Below are positions 52,421-62,516 of a DNA stretch of 64,000 bases, piece after piece. Made by a program: the position numbers and the translations under genes. The stretch spans positions 153,131 through 217,130 of the forward strand of contig NZ_LMKW01000010.1 of assembly GCF_001421745.1 (NCBI RefSeq), in the 5' to 3' direction. The first letter of the stretch is position 1; every line of letters starts with the position of its first letter. This DNA comes from Sphingomonas sp. Leaf230 (GTDB taxonomy: Bacteria > Pseudomonadota > Alphaproteobacteria > Sphingomonadales > Sphingomonadaceae). The notes under the pieces were generated by a model. That model did not search any database and was not told the origin of the DNA. It saw nothing but the letters and a program-made list of their open reading frames with translations.

Positions 52421-52452
52421 TTGCAAACTTGCCGACGTGATGTTTGCAAACT
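52421..52452. promoter_or_regulatory. Twin TTGCAAACT boxes, probable operators of the ScfR/PccR-type regulator
   Basis: TTGCAAACT is present twice, at 52421-52429 and 52444-52452. The second is preceded by T, forming TTTGCAAA (52443-52450), the half-site recognised by PccR, RamB and PrpR-type proteins. The copies begin 23 bp apart. They are in the 100-bp region between pccB and its regulator. Confidence 0.65.
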
Positions 52453-52462
52453 AGGCGGAGGG

Positions 52463-53857
52463 ATGACCCTGCCCGCACGTCGCCTCTTCGTCGGACACCG
52501 CCTGCGCGACCTGCGCCGCGTTCTTGGAATCAGCCAGGCCGCAATGGCCGTGCGGATCGGGTTGTCCGTCAGCTATCTCTCGCAGATCGAGAATGGTGAT
52601 CGCCCGGTGACGGAGGGCGTGCTGATCACGCTTGCGCGCGAATTTCCGGCGGACTGGGGGAGCATCGATGCGGCGGACGATACCGCGTTGCTGATCGCGA
52701 CGCTCGAGGCGGTGTCGGATACGAGCGTCGAGGCGCCCGCGCTCGACGAGACGGCGGTGCGGCGTGCGGTGAAGCATCAGCCGTTACTGGCGCAGCGCCT
52801 CGTCGCGATGCACGACGCATACCGGCGCGCGCAGGAGCAGTTGCGCGCGCTGGACGACCGGCTGGTGGCCGGATCGGGGGCACCAGGGTTGTTGCCGTGG
52901 GAGGACGTGCGCGACTGGTTTCATGCGGCGGGCAATTATGTCGATGCGCTCGATAGGCGGGCGGAGGAAATCGGCGAGACTTTGGGGTCGGATCGGATCG
53001 CGTCGCTTGAGGCTAGGCTGGCGGCGCGCGGCGTGTCGGTCGCGATCTCGGGCGCGCTCGCTGCACCATTGCGCGATTACGATGGCGCGACTTTGCGGCT
53101 CGATGGATCGCAGCCCGGCGAGACGACCTTGTTCTCGCTCGCGCACCAAGTCGCACGGCATGAGTTCGGCGACGTTATCGGCGGCATCGTCGCCGCGTCG
53201 GAGATGGCGTCGGAAACCGCGCGCGCGCTGCTGACCGCGGGGCTGACCAATTACGCCGCAGGGGCGATCGTCATGCCCTACACCCGCTTCCGGACGGAGG
53301 CACGGAGCGTCCGCCACGACATCGACCGGTTGCGGCGGATCTTCGGGACGAGCTTCGAGCAGACGTGCCACCGGCTCTCGACGTTGCAACGGCCGGGGGC
53401 GCTCGGCATCCCGTTCTTCTTCTGCCGCGTCGACATGGCTGGCAACATCACGAAACGTCACTCCGCCACGCGGTTGCAGTTCGCGCGGTTCGGCGGCGCG
53501 TGTCCGTTGTGGATCGTCCACGAGGCGGTGGCGATCCCCGACCGCATCCTGACGCAGCTGATCGAGACGACCGACGGCATCCGCTACGTCTCGATGGCGA
53601 AGGGTCTGGTGAAGCCGTCCGAGACGTACACGCGACCGGCGCGGCGCTATGCGGTGGCGCTGGGCTGCGAGGAGGCGAACGCATCGGAGTTCATCTATGC
53701 CGATGCGCTGGGCACCGGGGGGATCGCTACGCCGATTGGGACGTCATGCCGCATCTGCCTGCGCACCGACTGCGACCAGCGCGCGTTTCCGCCGGCCGCT
53801 AGCGAGATACGCGTCGACCCCGACCGCCGCGGCCCTGTGCCCTACGAGGTGGTTTAG
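52463..53857 (+). CDS. ScfR/PccR-type short-chain acyl-CoA transcription regulator
   Basis: 464 residues. The XRE helix-turn-helix (about 9-65: [35 protein letters not shown]) leads into a large ligand domain of the IrrE-like/DUF2083 type. The C-terminal [19 protein letters not shown] is the cysteine-rich mark of this family, whose members (PccR in Rhodobacter, RamB in actinobacteria) sense acyl-CoAs. Start ATG 52463 with GGAGG upstream. It is divergent from pccB and surely controls the propionate operon. Confidence 0.88.
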   Translation: MTLPARRLFVGHRLRDLRRVLGISQAAMAVRIGLSVSYLSQIENGDRPVTEGVLITLAREFPADWGSIDAADDTALLIATLEAVSDTSVEAPALDETAVRRAVKHQPLLAQRLVAMHDAYRRAQEQLRALDDRLVAGSGAPGLLPWEDVRDWFHAAGNYVDALDRRAEEIGETLGSDRIASLEARLAARGVSVAISGALAAPLRDYDGATLRLDGSQPGETTLFSLAHQVARHEFGDVIGGIVAASEMASETARALLTAGLTNYAAGAIVMPYTRFRTEARSVRHDIDRLRRIFGTSFEQTCHRLSTLQRPGALGIPFFFCRVDMAGNITKRHSATRLQFARFGGACPLWIVHEAVAIPDRILTQLIETTDGIRYVSMAKGLVKPSETYTRPARRYAVALGCEEANASEFIYADALGTGGIATPIGTSCRICLRTDCDQRAFPPAASEIRVDPDRRGPVPYEVV

Positions 53858-53872
53858 CCCACCCCTCTAAAC

Positions 53873-53897
53873 TCGACCGAAGTACCACTTCGGTCGA
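53873..53897 (+). terminator. Hairpin after the regulator gene
   Basis: TCGACCGAAGT (53873-53883) pairs perfectly with ACTTCGGTCGA (53887-53897) around ACC. It lies 16 bases past the regulator stop. No T-run follows on the plus strand. Confidence 0.5.
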
Positions 53898-53904
53898 CGG
53901 ACAC

Positions 53905-53934
53905 AAAAAGGCCCGGTGTGTTTCCACACCGGGC
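53905..53934 (-). terminator. Intrinsic terminator of glnK-amtB
   Basis: On the minus strand GCCCGGTGTG and its partner (53911-53920 with 53925-53934) form a perfect 10-bp stem with a 4-nt loop, followed by TTTTT (complement of 53905-53909). It lies downstream of amtB. Confidence 0.85.
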
Positions 53935-53990
53935 TAAGGTTGTCCGCAGGAGGAACGTCGTGGGTGCGGGCTCGACTGGCCCGCTACCGA

Positions 53991-55355
53991 TCAGTTGTAA
54001 GCGCGCTCGCCGTGTTCGCCGATGTCGAGACCCTCGTGCTCGACTTCCGGCGATACCCGCAGACCGGTGACGGCCTTGGCGACGTAGATCGCGATCGTGG
54101 TGCCGATCGTGGCCCAGATGATCGTGACGATCACCGCCTGGAGCTGCACGAAGAGCTTGGCGCCCATCGCATAGTCCGCAGCACCCGGCCCGCCGAGCGA
54201 CGGGGCATAGACCACCGCGGTGCCGATCGCGCCGATCATGCCGCCGATGCCGTGGATCCCGAAGGCGTCGAGCGAGTCGTCGTAGCCGAGCATCGGCTTG
54301 AGCTTCGACACTGCCATGAAGCAGACGAGCGAGGCGATCGCACCGAGGACGATGGCGCCGAACGGGCCGGAATTGCCCGCGGCCGGCGTGACGGCGACGA
54401 GGCCGGCGACGATGCCCGAGCAGAAGCCCAGTGCGGAACCCTTGTGACCCGAGAGCTTCTCGGCAAGCATCCAGAACAGCGCGGCGGACGCGGTGGCGAC
54501 GAAGGTGTTGAGCATCGCAAGCGCGGCCGAGCCATTCGCCTCGAGCGCGGAGCCGGCGTTGAAGCCGAACCAGCCGACCCAGAGCAGCCCGGTGCCGATG
54601 CCGGTCATGACCAGCGAGTGCGGTGCCATCGGCTCCTTCGGGTAGCCGATACGCTTGCCGAGGATCAGGGCCGCCACCAGCGCCGAGACGCCGGCGTTGA
54701 TGTGGACCACGGTGCCGCCGGCGAAATCGAGCGCGCCCGCCTTGAAGAAATAGCCGCTCGACGCCCACACCATGTGCGCGATCGGGAAGTAGACGATGGT
54801 GAGCCAGATCAGGCCGAACACCATCACCGCCGAGAACTTCATACGCTCGACGACCGAACCCAGGACCAGCGCGATGGTGATCGCGGCGAAGGTCATCTGG
54901 AAACAGATGAAGACATATTCGGGGATCTCGACGCCTGCCGTGAAGGTCGCTGCCTGCGAGGCTGGCGTGACGCCCTTCAGGAACGCCTTGTCGAAGCTGC
55001 CGATGAAGTTGCTGAGCAGCGGGTTGGTCACGTCGGGACCGAACGCCAGCGTGTAGCCCCACATCACCCAGATCAGCATCGCGAGCGCCGCGACGGCGCC
55101 GATCTGTGTCATGGTCGACAGCATGTTCTTCGACCGCGTGAGGCCGCCATAGAACAGCGCGAGGCCGGGCAGGATCATCATCAAAACGAGGATCGTCGAG
55201 GTCATCATCCAGGCGGTATCGCCCTTGTTCACGGTCGCAACGACGGGCGCGACCACCGGTGCAGCTGCGGCCTGTGCCCAGGCGGGTGCGGCGGCGATCA
55301 TCGTCGCGCCGAACCCTAGAGCCGCGACCGCGGCCTTCTTCACATCATGCTTCAT
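53991..55355 (-). CDS. amtB: Ammonium transporter
   Basis: 454 residues. A signal peptide (about 1-28, AAAPAWAQ) precedes 11 helices. Amt signatures include MMTSTILVLMMILPGLALFYGGLTRSKN, FAGGTVVHINAGVSALVAALILGKR (His of the pore) and DSLDAFGIHGIGGMIGAIGTA (second pore His). It is cotranscribed with glnK, 11 bp apart, and its activity is expected to be gated by GlnK under nitrogen control. Start ATG 55355. Confidence 0.95.
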   Translation of the reverse strand: MKHDVKKAAVAALGFGATMIAAAPAWAQAAAAPVVAPVVATVNKGDTAWMMTSTILVLMMILPGLALFYGGLTRSKNMLSTMTQIGAVAALAMLIWVMWGYTLAFGPDVTNPLLSNFIGSFDKAFLKGVTPASQAATFTAGVEIPEYVFICFQMTFAAITIALVLGSVVERMKFSAVMVFGLIWLTIVYFPIAHMVWASSGYFFKAGALDFAGGTVVHINAGVSALVAALILGKRIGYPKEPMAPHSLVMTGIGTGLLWVGWFGFNAGSALEANGSAALAMLNTFVATASAALFWMLAEKLSGHKGSALGFCSGIVAGLVAVTPAAGNSGPFGAIVLGAIASLVCFMAVSKLKPMLGYDDSLDAFGIHGIGGMIGAIGTAVVYAPSLGGPGAADYAMGAKLFVQLQAVIVTIIWATIGTTIAIYVAKAVTGLRVSPEVEHEGLDIGEHGERAYN

Positions 55356-55366
55356 CTCGTCCCCCC

Positions 55367-55705
55367 TCAGAGCGCTGAATCGTCGGTTTCGCCGGTGCGG
55401 ATGCGCACCGCTTGCCCCACGTCGAGCACGAAGATCTTGCCGTCGCCGATCGCGCCGGTGTTCGCCGACGCCTGGATCGCCTCGACCACGCGGTCGGACA
55501 GGCTGGCGGCACAGACCACCTCGATCTTGATCTTCGGCACCATGTTGGTGCTGTATTCGGCCCCCCGATAGATCTCGGTCTGGCCCTTCTGACGGCCGAA
55601 TCCCTTGACCTCGGTGACCGTCATGCCCGCCACGCCGATCGTGGTGAGCGCTTCGCGCACCTCGTCGAGCTTGAACGGCTTGATGATGGCAATGACGAGT
55701 TTCAT
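55367..55705 (-). CDS. glnK: PII nitrogen regulatory protein
   Basis: 112 residues. MKLVIAIIKPFKLDEVREAL and the T-loop IYRGAEYST with Tyr51, the uridylylation site, are intact, as is IGDGKIFVLDVGQAVRIRTGETD. It senses nitrogen, ATP/ADP and 2-oxoglutarate, and gates the adjacent AmtB. Operon position identifies it as GlnK rather than GlnB. Confidence 0.95.
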   Translation of the reverse strand: MKLVIAIIKPFKLDEVREALTTIGVAGMTVTEVKGFGRQKGQTEIYRGAEYSTNMVPKIKIEVVCAASLSDRVVEAIQASANTGAIGDGKIFVLDVGQAVRIRTGETDDSAL

Positions 55706-55865
55706 CGCGCCCCTTCCCCTTGTTACGGGAGGTGCCTCGCAATGTGCGTGCCAGTTGCGGTGTAGAGGGGTGGGGTGTGCTCGCGGGAGGAGCAGTGGGG
55801 GTTTTAGGGTTAAAACTTGTGCAGTGCGGTGCGGGTGCCTGTTTAATGGGCAGCCGCTACACCTT

Positions 55866-55961
55866 CGTCACTCCCGCGGAGGCGGGAACCCATACTGGCT
55901 CTCTTTGGCGATAATCGCAGAGGTTCGCCAATATGGGTCCCCGCCTTCGCGGGGATGACGG
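55866..55961. repeat. Family C palindromic element (copy 2) between glnK and purH
   Basis: CGTCACTCCCGCGGAGGCGGGAACCCATACTGGC on one side (55866-55899) faces GCCAATATGGGTCCCCGCCTTCGCGGGGATGACGG (55927-55961), arms almost perfectly complementary. No gene lies in the 55706-55979 gap. Confidence 0.85.
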
Positions 55962-55979
55962 TAGTGGTGACTGTCGAAC

Positions 55980-57542
55980 TTAGTGGCGGAAGTGGCGCAT
56001 GCCGGTGAAGACCATTGCGAGGCCGGCTTCGTCCGCCGCCGCGATGACGTCGGCGTCGCGGATCGAGCCGCCGGGCTGGATCACCGCCGTCGCACCGGCC
56101 TCGACCGCTGCAAGCAGGCCGTCGGCGAACGGGAAGAACGCGTCGGAGGCGACCGCCGAGCCGATCGTGCGCGGGGTGGACCAGCCGGCCTTTTCCGCCG
56201 CGTCCTTCGCCTTCCACGCGGCGATGCGCGCGGATTCGAGGCGGTTCATCTGGCCGGCGCCGATGCCCGCGGTGCTGCCGTCCTTGGCGTAGACGATCGC
56301 GTTGGACTTGGTGTGCTTGGCGACGGTCCAGGCGAAGCGGCAGTCGATCAGCTCCTGCTCGGTCGGCTGGCGCTTGGTGACGACCTTCAACTCGCCGGGC
56401 GTGCCGTTGTCACGGCCCTGGACGAGCCAGCCGCCGGCGATCGACTTCGCCGTCAAGCCGAGGCGGGCGGGATCGGGGAGGTCGCCGGTGAGCAGCAAGC
56501 GGAGGTTCTTCTTGGCGGCGAACAGCGAGATCGCTTCCTCGTCGGCATCGGGAGCGACGACGACTTCGGTGAAGATGCCGGTTATCTGGCGCGCGGTCTC
56601 GGCGTCGAGCGTGCGGTTCACGGCGATGATGCCGCCGAATGCCGACACCGTGTCGCAGGCGAACGCCGCGGCATAGGCTTCGGCGAGCGTGGCGCCGGTG
56701 GCGACGCCGCAGGGGTTGGCATGCTTGACGATCACGACCGAGGGCTCGGCATCGCGGAATTCGGCGATCAGTTCGAGCGCAGCGTCGGCGTCGTTGAGGT
56801 TGTTGTAGCTGAGCGCCTTGCCCTGGAGCTGGCGGGCCTGGCCGATGCCGCGGACCGAGCCGATTGCCGTATAGAAGGCGGCGGACTGGTGCGGGTTCTC
56901 GCCGTAGCGGAGCGTGTCGCCGCGCTTGAGCGTGATCGGCAGAGTGGCGGGAAATTCCTCGGCCTGATCTACCGTGCCGAACCAGGTCGCGATCGCGGAG
57001 TCGTACGCGGCGGTGGTGGCGAAGGCTTTCGCGGCGAGCTTCTTGCGGTCTTCGAGCGTCGTGGTGCCGCCGGAGACGAGCGCATAGTCGGCGGGGTCGG
57101 TGACGATCGCGACATAGGCGTGGTTCTTGGCGGCCGAGCGCACCATGCTGGGGCCGCCGATGTCGATGTTCTCGATTACGGTGTCGCGGTCGGCGCCCTT
57201 CGCGACGGTCGCCTCGAACGGGTAGAGGTTGACGATCACGAGGTCGATCGCGCCGATTGCGTGCTCGGCCATCGAGGCGGCGTGGCCGGCGTCGTCGCGG
57301 ACGGCGAGCAGGCCGCCGTGGACCATCGGGTGGAGCGTTTTCACGCGGCCATCCATCATCTCGGGGAAGCCGGTGAGTTCGCTGACGTCGCGGACGTCGA
57401 GGCCGGCGGCGCGGAGGGCGGTGGCGGTGCCGCCGGTCGAGACGAGTTCGACGCCGTGGCTGGCCAGCGCCTTGCCGAGATCGACGATCCCGGTCTTGTC
57501 GGAGACGGACAGGAGCGCGCGCTTGATCGGGATGCTGGTCAT
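55980..57542 (-). CDS. purH: Bifunctional AICAR transformylase / IMP cyclohydrolase
   Basis: 520 residues, last two steps of IMP synthesis. The N-terminal cyclohydrolase has [19 protein letters not shown] and [15 protein letters not shown] sequence ([15 protein letters not shown]). [14 protein letters not shown] marks the transformylase, with [18 protein letters not shown] and [10 protein letters not shown]. It ends at [10 protein letters not shown]. Full length; single gene between two repeats. Confidence 0.96.
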   Translation of the reverse strand: MTSIPIKRALLSVSDKTGIVDLGKALASHGVELVSTGGTATALRAAGLDVRDVSELTGFPEMMDGRVKTLHPMVHGGLLAVRDDAGHAASMAEHAIGAIDLVIVNLYPFEATVAKGADRDTVIENIDIGGPSMVRSAAKNHAYVAIVTDPADYALVSGGTTTLEDRKKLAAKAFATTAAYDSAIATWFGTVDQAEEFPATLPITLKRGDTLRYGENPHQSAAFYTAIGSVRGIGQARQLQGKALSYNNLNDADAALELIAEFRDAEPSVVIVKHANPCGVATGATLAEAYAAAFACDTVSAFGGIIAVNRTLDAETARQITGIFTEVVVAPDADEEAISLFAAKKNLRLLLTGDLPDPARLGLTAKSIAGGWLVQGRDNGTPGELKVVTKRQPTEQELIDCRFAWTVAKHTKSNAIVYAKDGSTAGIGAGQMNRLESARIAAWKAKDAAEKAGWSTPRTIGSAVASDAFFPFADGLLAAVEAGATAVIQPGGSIRDADVIAAADEAGLAMVFTGMRHFRH

Positions 57543-57662
57543 GAGGGTCTTTCGTGGTCCGGGTGGTCGCCGTGCGGCGGTGCCTTAGCGTTGGTTGACG
57601 TTGGGGAACAGGGGGGCGAGTCACGCTCGAATGCCGCCATCCCGCGCCATTCCGAACAATGG

Positions 57663-57770
57663 CACCACCCCGGCGAAGGCCGGGGTCCAGTTGGGGGACG
57701 TTGCTAACCGGTGACGGCGCTCCGTTATTGCCACCTTTCCAACTGGGCCTCGGCCTCCGCCGGGGTGGTG
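57663..57770. repeat. Family B composite palindromic element (copy 4)
   Basis: CACCACCCCGGCGAAGGCCGGGG (57663-57685) and CCTCGGCCTCCGCCGGGGTGGTG (57748-57770) enclose an interior with GGCGCTCCGTTATTGCCACCTTTCC, matching the interiors of the copies at 1129, 42381 and 48440. It lies between the heparinase-like gene and purH. Confidence 0.88.
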
Positions 57771-57794
57771 CATTTCACCTAGGGTGGCCTTCGG

Positions 57795-59534
57795 TCAGAC
57801 CGCCTTCTTCAGCGCCCAGCTCACGCTGGCGCCGCCGGCCGCGGCCTCACCCGTGATCATCAGTTGCTGCGTCGCGACCGGGCGACCGTCGGCGTCGATC
57901 CAGACGCTGTCCTCGACCACCAGCGCGCCGCCGCGGCAGCGGAATTGCCAGAGCGCGCCGCCAGGGAGGCGAAGGATCGCGCCGAGGCCGTCGGCGGTGG
58001 GGGAGACCTGGACGCCTTCGCCGAGGTGGAAGCGGATCGCGAACAGTGACAACCCGGCGCGGCGCTTGCGGCCTTGCGGCAACAGCGCGTCCTCGCCGCG
58101 GAGTTCGCGGCCGTCGCCGGTCAGCATCAGCTGGCGGCGGTGGAGGAAGCCCCAGCGACGGACATAGCCGTCGTGGCTCGCCTCGATCCGGCTGGCGGCG
58201 TCCGATTCCTGGCGGCTGAGCTCGACTTCGCCGACGCCGCGGCCGAGCGTACCGTCGGTGAGGATCGCGGTCGAATTGCTGTCGGCGATCGTCAGCGTGG
58301 AATGGGCGGCAGTCGAGCGCAGGCCTTCGACCATCGCGGGGGGGAGTTGGGCGATGCCCGCACGGGCGCCGCCGCAATTGACGACGATCCGCGCGGGGCC
58401 ATCGGAGAATTCGAACGCGAGCGTCGAGGCGCAGCCGCCTTCGACGAGGCGCGCGATCGGGGGTGGCGCGGCGTCGACGATCAGCACCGCGGTGCCGGCG
58501 GCGAGGCGTTGATAGCCCCAGTCGCGCGCCTGGCGGAGGGGACGCGTGCGGACGCCGCTGGCTTCGATGACCGCGGCGACCTGCGTTTCGCTGGCCGGAC
58601 CGCCACCCTGCCAGCTCGACAGGCCGCGATCGGCGTGCGCTACCCCGAGCAGGGCCGCGACCATCCGGGTGAGCGTGACCGCGACCGTCTCGGGCAATTC
58701 GGCGCTGCGGGCGGCATAGCTTTCCTGGAGCAGCGTGAGCAGCTGGATCGAATCGAGCAGCATCGCCGGGCTTCGCGAGACCGAGCCGCCGTCGTCGAAC
58801 AAGCCGGTGCCGAGCGCGCGGAGCAGGCCTGCCTCACCAAATGCCTTGCGCGGCTCGCCGCCGGGGATCAGGAGTCCGGCCGCGACGACTCCGCACCATG
58901 CGGCGATGCGGGGCGCGCCGGCGGGGGCTTTGTCGGCATTGCGATCGAGGTGAAGTGCGCCCTTTGCTAGCGCGTTGAGCACTTTCGAGCGGTAGATCTG
59001 GTCGGTGGACGACAGGATCAGCGGCGCGTGCGCGGTCCAGGCCAGGATGCGACGGCCCCACATGTCGGGGCGCCAGGCGATCCCGCCCTGGGTGTCGGCG
59101 TGCGCGGTCAGCCAGAGACCCATGAGGTATTCGGCGATCGGTGCGCCACGCGCGCGGGTCGCGACGGTCGAGAGATCGCGGAGCCACGCGAAACTGTGCA
59201 GATATTCGGCGAAGGGTTTGGGAAGCGGCTTGGCAAGATCGAGCGTCTCGATATCGCGCGCTTCGCCGCGGAACGAGAGGACGCCTTCAAGCAGCATCGT
59301 GCCGCGGGGAATGTCGCCGAGGATGGGGTCGTCGGGGACCGCGATCAGCTTCAGCGGATAGCGGCCCTTGAGGCGCAGCGTGTGAAGCGGGGTGCGCCAT
59401 GTCAGGCGGTGGAAGCGCTCGGCCAGCCGATCGGCGAGCGACAGTCCCTTGTCGCCGCCGAGACGGATCAGGCGGCGGCCTTCGTCGATCCCGTCGGGGG
59501 CGGGATCGGTCACGGGGTCGTGCGGTTCGTTCAC
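57795..59534 (-). CDS. Heparinase II/III family protein
   Basis: 579 residues. An alpha/alpha-barrel N-terminal half ([19 protein letters not shown] to [17 protein letters not shown]) is followed by a C-terminal beta-sandwich with [13 protein letters not shown] and [23 protein letters not shown], the pattern of heparinase II/III-like lyases. No obvious signal peptide. Substrate not known; lyases of this kind act on uronic-acid polysaccharides. The GTG start at 59534 overlaps the rpe stop (GTGA, 59531-59534), which suggests coupled translation. Confidence 0.85.
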   Translation of the reverse strand: MNEPHDPVTDPAPDGIDEGRRLIRLGGDKGLSLADRLAERFHRLTWRTPLHTLRLKGRYPLKLIAVPDDPILGDIPRGTMLLEGVLSFRGEARDIETLDLAKPLPKPFAEYLHSFAWLRDLSTVATRARGAPIAEYLMGLWLTAHADTQGGIAWRPDMWGRRILAWTAHAPLILSSTDQIYRSKVLNALAKGALHLDRNADKAPAGAPRIAAWCGVVAAGLLIPGGEPRKAFGEAGLLRALGTGLFDDGGSVSRSPAMLLDSIQLLTLLQESYAARSAELPETVAVTLTRMVAALLGVAHADRGLSSWQGGGPASETQVAAVIEASGVRTRPLRQARDWGYQRLAAGTAVLIVDAAPPPIARLVEGGCASTLAFEFSDGPARIVVNCGGARAGIAQLPPAMVEGLRSTAAHSTLTIADSNSTAILTDGTLGRGVGEVELSRQESDAASRIEASHDGYVRRWGFLHRRQLMLTGDGRELRGEDALLPQGRKRRAGLSLFAIRFHLGEGVQVSPTADGLGAILRLPGGALWQFRCRGGALVVEDSVWIDADGRPVATQQLMITGEAAAGGASVSWALKKAV

Positions 59535-60187
59535 CCCCGCAACGCGGCGATGTTGGCGGCGTAGTGGTCGGGGCCGCCGCGGAACACCGAGGTGCCCGCG
59601 ACCAGCGCGTCGGCGCCGGCCTCGACGCAGCGCTTGGCCCACTCCGCGTCGACGCCGCCATCGACTTCGAGATCGATCGCGCGGCCGCTCTTTTCGATCA
59701 TATTGCGGATGGCGCTGATCTTCTTGAGCTGGCTCGGGATGAAGCTCTGGCCGCCAAAGCCGGGGTTGACGCTCATCACCAGGACGAGGTCGACCATGTC
59801 CATGAGGTAGTCGAGCATCTTCGCCGGCGTGCCGGGGCAGATCACGACGCCGGCGCGCTTGCCGAGGCCCTTGATGTGCTGGAGCGAGCGGTGGATGTGC
59901 GGGCCGGCTTCGTAATGCACGGTGATGCAGTCGGCGCCGGCCTCCGCGAACGCGTCGAGATAGGCGTCGACGGGCGAGATCATCAGGTGGACGTCGAACG
60001 GCTTGGTGGTGACGCCGCGGACCGACTTCATGACCGCGGGGCCGAACGAGATGTTGGGGACGAAATGGCCGTCCATCACGTCGATGTGGATCCAGTCGGC
60101 GCCAGCCGCGTCGATGGCGCGGACTTCCTCGCCAAGCTTGGCGAAATCGGCGGAGAGGATCGAGGGGGCGATGCGGACGGGTTGCAT
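59531..60187 (-). CDS. rpe: Ribulose-phosphate 3-epimerase
   Basis: 218-residue TIM-barrel. [32 protein letters not shown] (metal and catalytic Asp), [23 protein letters not shown] and VDGGV near the C-terminus are all present. It interconverts ribulose 5-phosphate and xylulose 5-phosphate. Full length, downstream of a repeat and rsmB. Confidence 0.95.
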   Translation of the reverse strand: MQPVRIAPSILSADFAKLGEEVRAIDAAGADWIHIDVMDGHFVPNISFGPAVMKSVRGVTTKPFDVHLMISPVDAYLDAFAEAGADCITVHYEAGPHIHRSLQHIKGLGKRAGVVICPGTPAKMLDYLMDMVDLVLVMSVNPGFGGQSFIPSQLKKISAIRNMIEKSGRAIDLEVDGGVDAEWAKRCVEAGADALVAGTSVFRGGPDHYAANIAALRG

Positions 60188-60231
60188 GGTTTTGTCCTAG
60201 CGCGGGATTTGCGTAGTGCGAAGTGTTTCAA

Positions 60232-60353
60232 TCCTCCCCCGCAAGGGGGAGGTGTCGCCGAAGGTGACGGAGGGGGAGGACACGGACGCTGCGTTGTCGC
60301 CCCCTCCCCCTCCGTCTGGCAAGTGCCAGCCACCTCCCCCTGGCAGGGGAGGA
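60232..60353. repeat. Palindromic element between rpe and rsmB
   Basis: TCCTCCCCCGCAAGGGGGAGG on the left (60232-60252) and CCACCTCCCCCTGGCAGGGGAGGA on the right (60330-60353) flank an interior with GACGGAGGGGGAGG and its complement CCTCCCCCTCCGTC. The architecture is that of family A with different tips. It sits between rpe and rsmB. Confidence 0.8.
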
Positions 60354-60357
60354 TTTC

Positions 60358-61635
60358 TTAGCTGCGCTTCAGTCTCGCGATGAAGAAGCCGTCGCAGCCG
60401 CCTTGGTCGGCGAGCATGCCTGGAAGGGTGCGGATGGTGCCAGTTTCCGTGGGTGTGATGCCGGCGGGGAGCTCGGACTGGTCTACCGGGGCGATCGAAT
60501 AGTCGCTGCGGGCCGCAAGGAACGCGTCGAGTTGCGCTTCGCCTTCCGACGGTTCCAGCGAGCAGGTGGCGTAGACGAGCGTGCCGCCGGGCTTCACCCA
60601 GTCCGCTGCCCTTGCGAAGATGCGGGCCTGCAACGCCGCGGTCTCGGCGATGATCGAGGGGCGGACGCGGTGAAGGACGTCGGGGTGGCGGCGGAAGATG
60701 CCCGTCGCGCTGCACGGCGCGTCGATCAGGACCCTGTCGGCGGGTTCGCTCGGCGCCCATTCGAGGATGTCGGCATTGACGACCTCGGCCTTCAGATGCG
60801 TGCGGTAGAGATTCTCGCGGAGGCGCTTGATCCGGCTCTGCGAATTGTCGACCGAGGTGACGGTCCAGCCGGCGCTCGCGAGTTGGAGCGTCTTGCCGCC
60901 GGGCGCCGCGCAGAGATCGAGGACGTGGCCCTCCCCTTTGCCGAGCAGACGTGCGGGGAGCGAGGCGGCGATGTCCTGCACCCACCAAGCGCCGTCGCCG
61001 AAGCCGGCCATGTCGGGGACCGAATCATGGTCGCCCAAGCGCAGATGGCCGGGCATGAAGCTCTCGCCACCGAGTTTCTCGCGCCAGCCTTCGGTCTCGG
61101 ACGGGTCGGCAATCGTCAGGTCGAGCGGCGGCACCTGCGCGATCGCGCGGCCGGCGGCGTCGACCATCTCCTCGCCCCATGCGGCTTCCCAGCGCAGCTC
61201 GACCGGGGCCGGCAGCGTCGGCACCTCGGGGAGCAGCATGTTGGCGCGGAACAGCGTGCCGAACACGCCGTGCACGAGTTTGCGCGGACCGCCGTCGACC
61301 AGCGGCAACACGGTCGAGATCGCAGCATGCGAGGGCGTGCCGAGGATCAGCACCTGGACGAGGGCGATCCGCAGCGCCATCCGCGCCTTGGCATCGTCGG
61401 GCAGGTTGGTCTTGGTCACCGAATCGATCATCGCGTCGAGATCGGGAAGGCGGCGCAGCGTCTCGGCGGCGATCGCATGCGCGAGACCGCGGTCGGGACC
61501 GTGGATCGCGCGGGTGGCTGCCGGCAATGCGGATTCGAGCGACTCGCCGCGACGCAGGACGGCGTCGAGCAGGCGGAGTGCGGCGCGTCGGGTCGGGACG
61601 CCGAGCGGCTCGGGGGCGTGGGTATAGTCGGGCAT
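60358..61635 (-). CDS. rsmB: RsmB/NOP family rRNA (cytosine-C5) methyltransferase
   Basis: 425 residues. The N-terminal NusB-like helical domain (about 12-140, RRAALRLLDAVLRRGESL) is followed by a SAM-dependent methyltransferase: VLDLCAAPGGKTLQLA (motif I), DRVLIDAPCSATGIFRRHPDV (motif IV, catalytic Cys), and ATCSLEPSEGE (motif VI, second Cys). Probably modifies 16S rRNA C967. Divergent from the small SDHAF4 gene; shares a conserved neighbourhood with rpe and purH. Confidence 0.93.
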   Translation of the reverse strand: MPDYTHAPEPLGVPTRRAALRLLDAVLRRGESLESALPAATRAIHGPDRGLAHAIAAETLRRLPDLDAMIDSVTKTNLPDDAKARMALRIALVQVLILGTPSHAAISTVLPLVDGGPRKLVHGVFGTLFRANMLLPEVPTLPAPVELRWEAAWGEEMVDAAGRAIAQVPPLDLTIADPSETEGWREKLGGESFMPGHLRLGDHDSVPDMAGFGDGAWWVQDIAASLPARLLGKGEGHVLDLCAAPGGKTLQLASAGWTVTSVDNSQSRIKRLRENLYRTHLKAEVVNADILEWAPSEPADRVLIDAPCSATGIFRRHPDVLHRVRPSIIAETAALQARIFARAADWVKPGGTLVYATCSLEPSEGEAQLDAFLAARSDYSIAPVDQSELPAGITPTETGTIRTLPGMLADQGGCDGFFIARLKRS

Positions 61636-61741
61636 ATCAAGGTCCTTCGCGTTCGGTTTGTCGCGCGGCTGTTATGGCAAAGCGGCGCGACAGGGCCCAT
61701 GTGGCGGTTACGACGCCAACACGCAAATCCGGAGAGCCGCG

Positions 61742-61900
61742 ATGGGCCAGCGCCCCGATCATCTGAAGCCGCCAGAATACCTTGCGAAGAACACGCCGGT
61801 GCCGAAACCCGAGGCGATCGTGCCGGACAAGGACCCCGAGCCGCGCGATCCGACGCGCTATGGCGATTGGGAGCTGAAGGGCATGGCGATCGATTTCTGA
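61742..61900 (+). CDS. DUF1674 protein, SDHAF4-like succinate dehydrogenase assembly factor
   Basis: 52 residues. The C-terminal DPTRYGDWELKGMAIDF matches the DUF1674/SDHAF4 motif (EIGGPKGPEPTRYGDWE-type). In mitochondria SDHAF4 helps assemble the flavinylated SdhA. GGAGAG lies upstream of the ATG at 61742. No sdh gene is in this window. Confidence 0.85.
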   Translation: MGQRPDHLKPPEYLAKNTPVPKPEAIVPDKDPEPRDPTRYGDWELKGMAIDF

Positions 61901-61921
61901 GAACCGATCGTCCCAGGCGTA

Positions 61922-62344
61922 TCAGTCCTTAGGGTCGGTCTTCGGGAAGAAATGCTCGACGACGCTGTTCGCCAAGCGCGACGGCCGCAGCGTCTCGGCA
62001 TCAAGGCAGCACCAGCTCGACTTCACCTCGGCAAGCACGTCTTCGCCGCGCTTGATGATCGTCTCGTAGAACGCACGCGCGCCCTGGACCTTCTCGAGCA
62101 GCACCGTCGCGATGACGTCGTCATCGAGAAACGCCGGCTTGCGGTAGGTGATCTCGTGCTTCAGCGCGACCCAGAGGTGCCCCGCCACCGCCTCGGCGGG
62201 CGCCAAGCGCTGCCAATGGTCGATCACCGCGGCCTGTACCCACTTCAGATAGTTCGCGTTGTTGACGTGACCCATGAAGTCGATGTCGGCCGGCTCGATG
62301 CCGATGGCGTAGGTATGGGGGAGCGCTGTGGACACGTGCTGCAT
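61922..62344 (-). CDS. Acyl-CoA thioesterase (4HBT hot-dog fold)
   Basis: 140 residues. The catalytic acid is the Asp of IDFMGHVNNANYLKWVQAAV, and YRKPAFLDDDVIATVLLEKVQGARAFYETI continues the hot-dog fold. Chain-length specificity not readable. The start at 62344 (MQHVSTALPHTY) is preferred; GTG 62335 is possible. It is divergent from clpB. Confidence 0.85.
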   Translation of the reverse strand: MQHVSTALPHTYAIGIEPADIDFMGHVNNANYLKWVQAAVIDHWQRLAPAEAVAGHLWVALKHEITYRKPAFLDDDVIATVLLEKVQGARAFYETIIKRGEDVLAEVKSSWCCLDAETLRPSRLANSVVEHFFPKTDPKD

Positions 62345-62451
62345 ATAGCATGCGAACCTGAACATAGCGATGACGGGGCGGCTTCGATACCGACAATAAA
62401 CGCTATTCCTGGCGTGAGGCCGGGGCCCTAGCATCCGACCTGCGCCCGCCT

Positions 62452-62479
62452 CTTGTGTTGCCCAAATACAACACCATCT
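62452..62479 (+). promoter_or_regulatory. Possible heat-shock (RpoH) promoter of clpB
   Basis: CTTG (62452-62455) and CACCATCT (62472-62479) are separated by 16 bp. This is close to the alphaproteobacterial RpoH pattern CTTG-N16-CCCCATNT. It lies 38 bp before the clpB ATG. Confidence 0.4.
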
Positions 62480-62516
62480 TTCGGCCAACACCGAAACACT
62501 CCCACAGGAATTCGTC

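Noticed and set aside
53916..55319. 467-codon plus-strand frame opposite amtB
   Set aside because: Asp/Arg/Gly/His-rich shadow of the transporter.
55983..57707. 574-codon plus-strand frame opposite purH
   Set aside because: Antisense to purH, and its end runs through a palindromic repeat.
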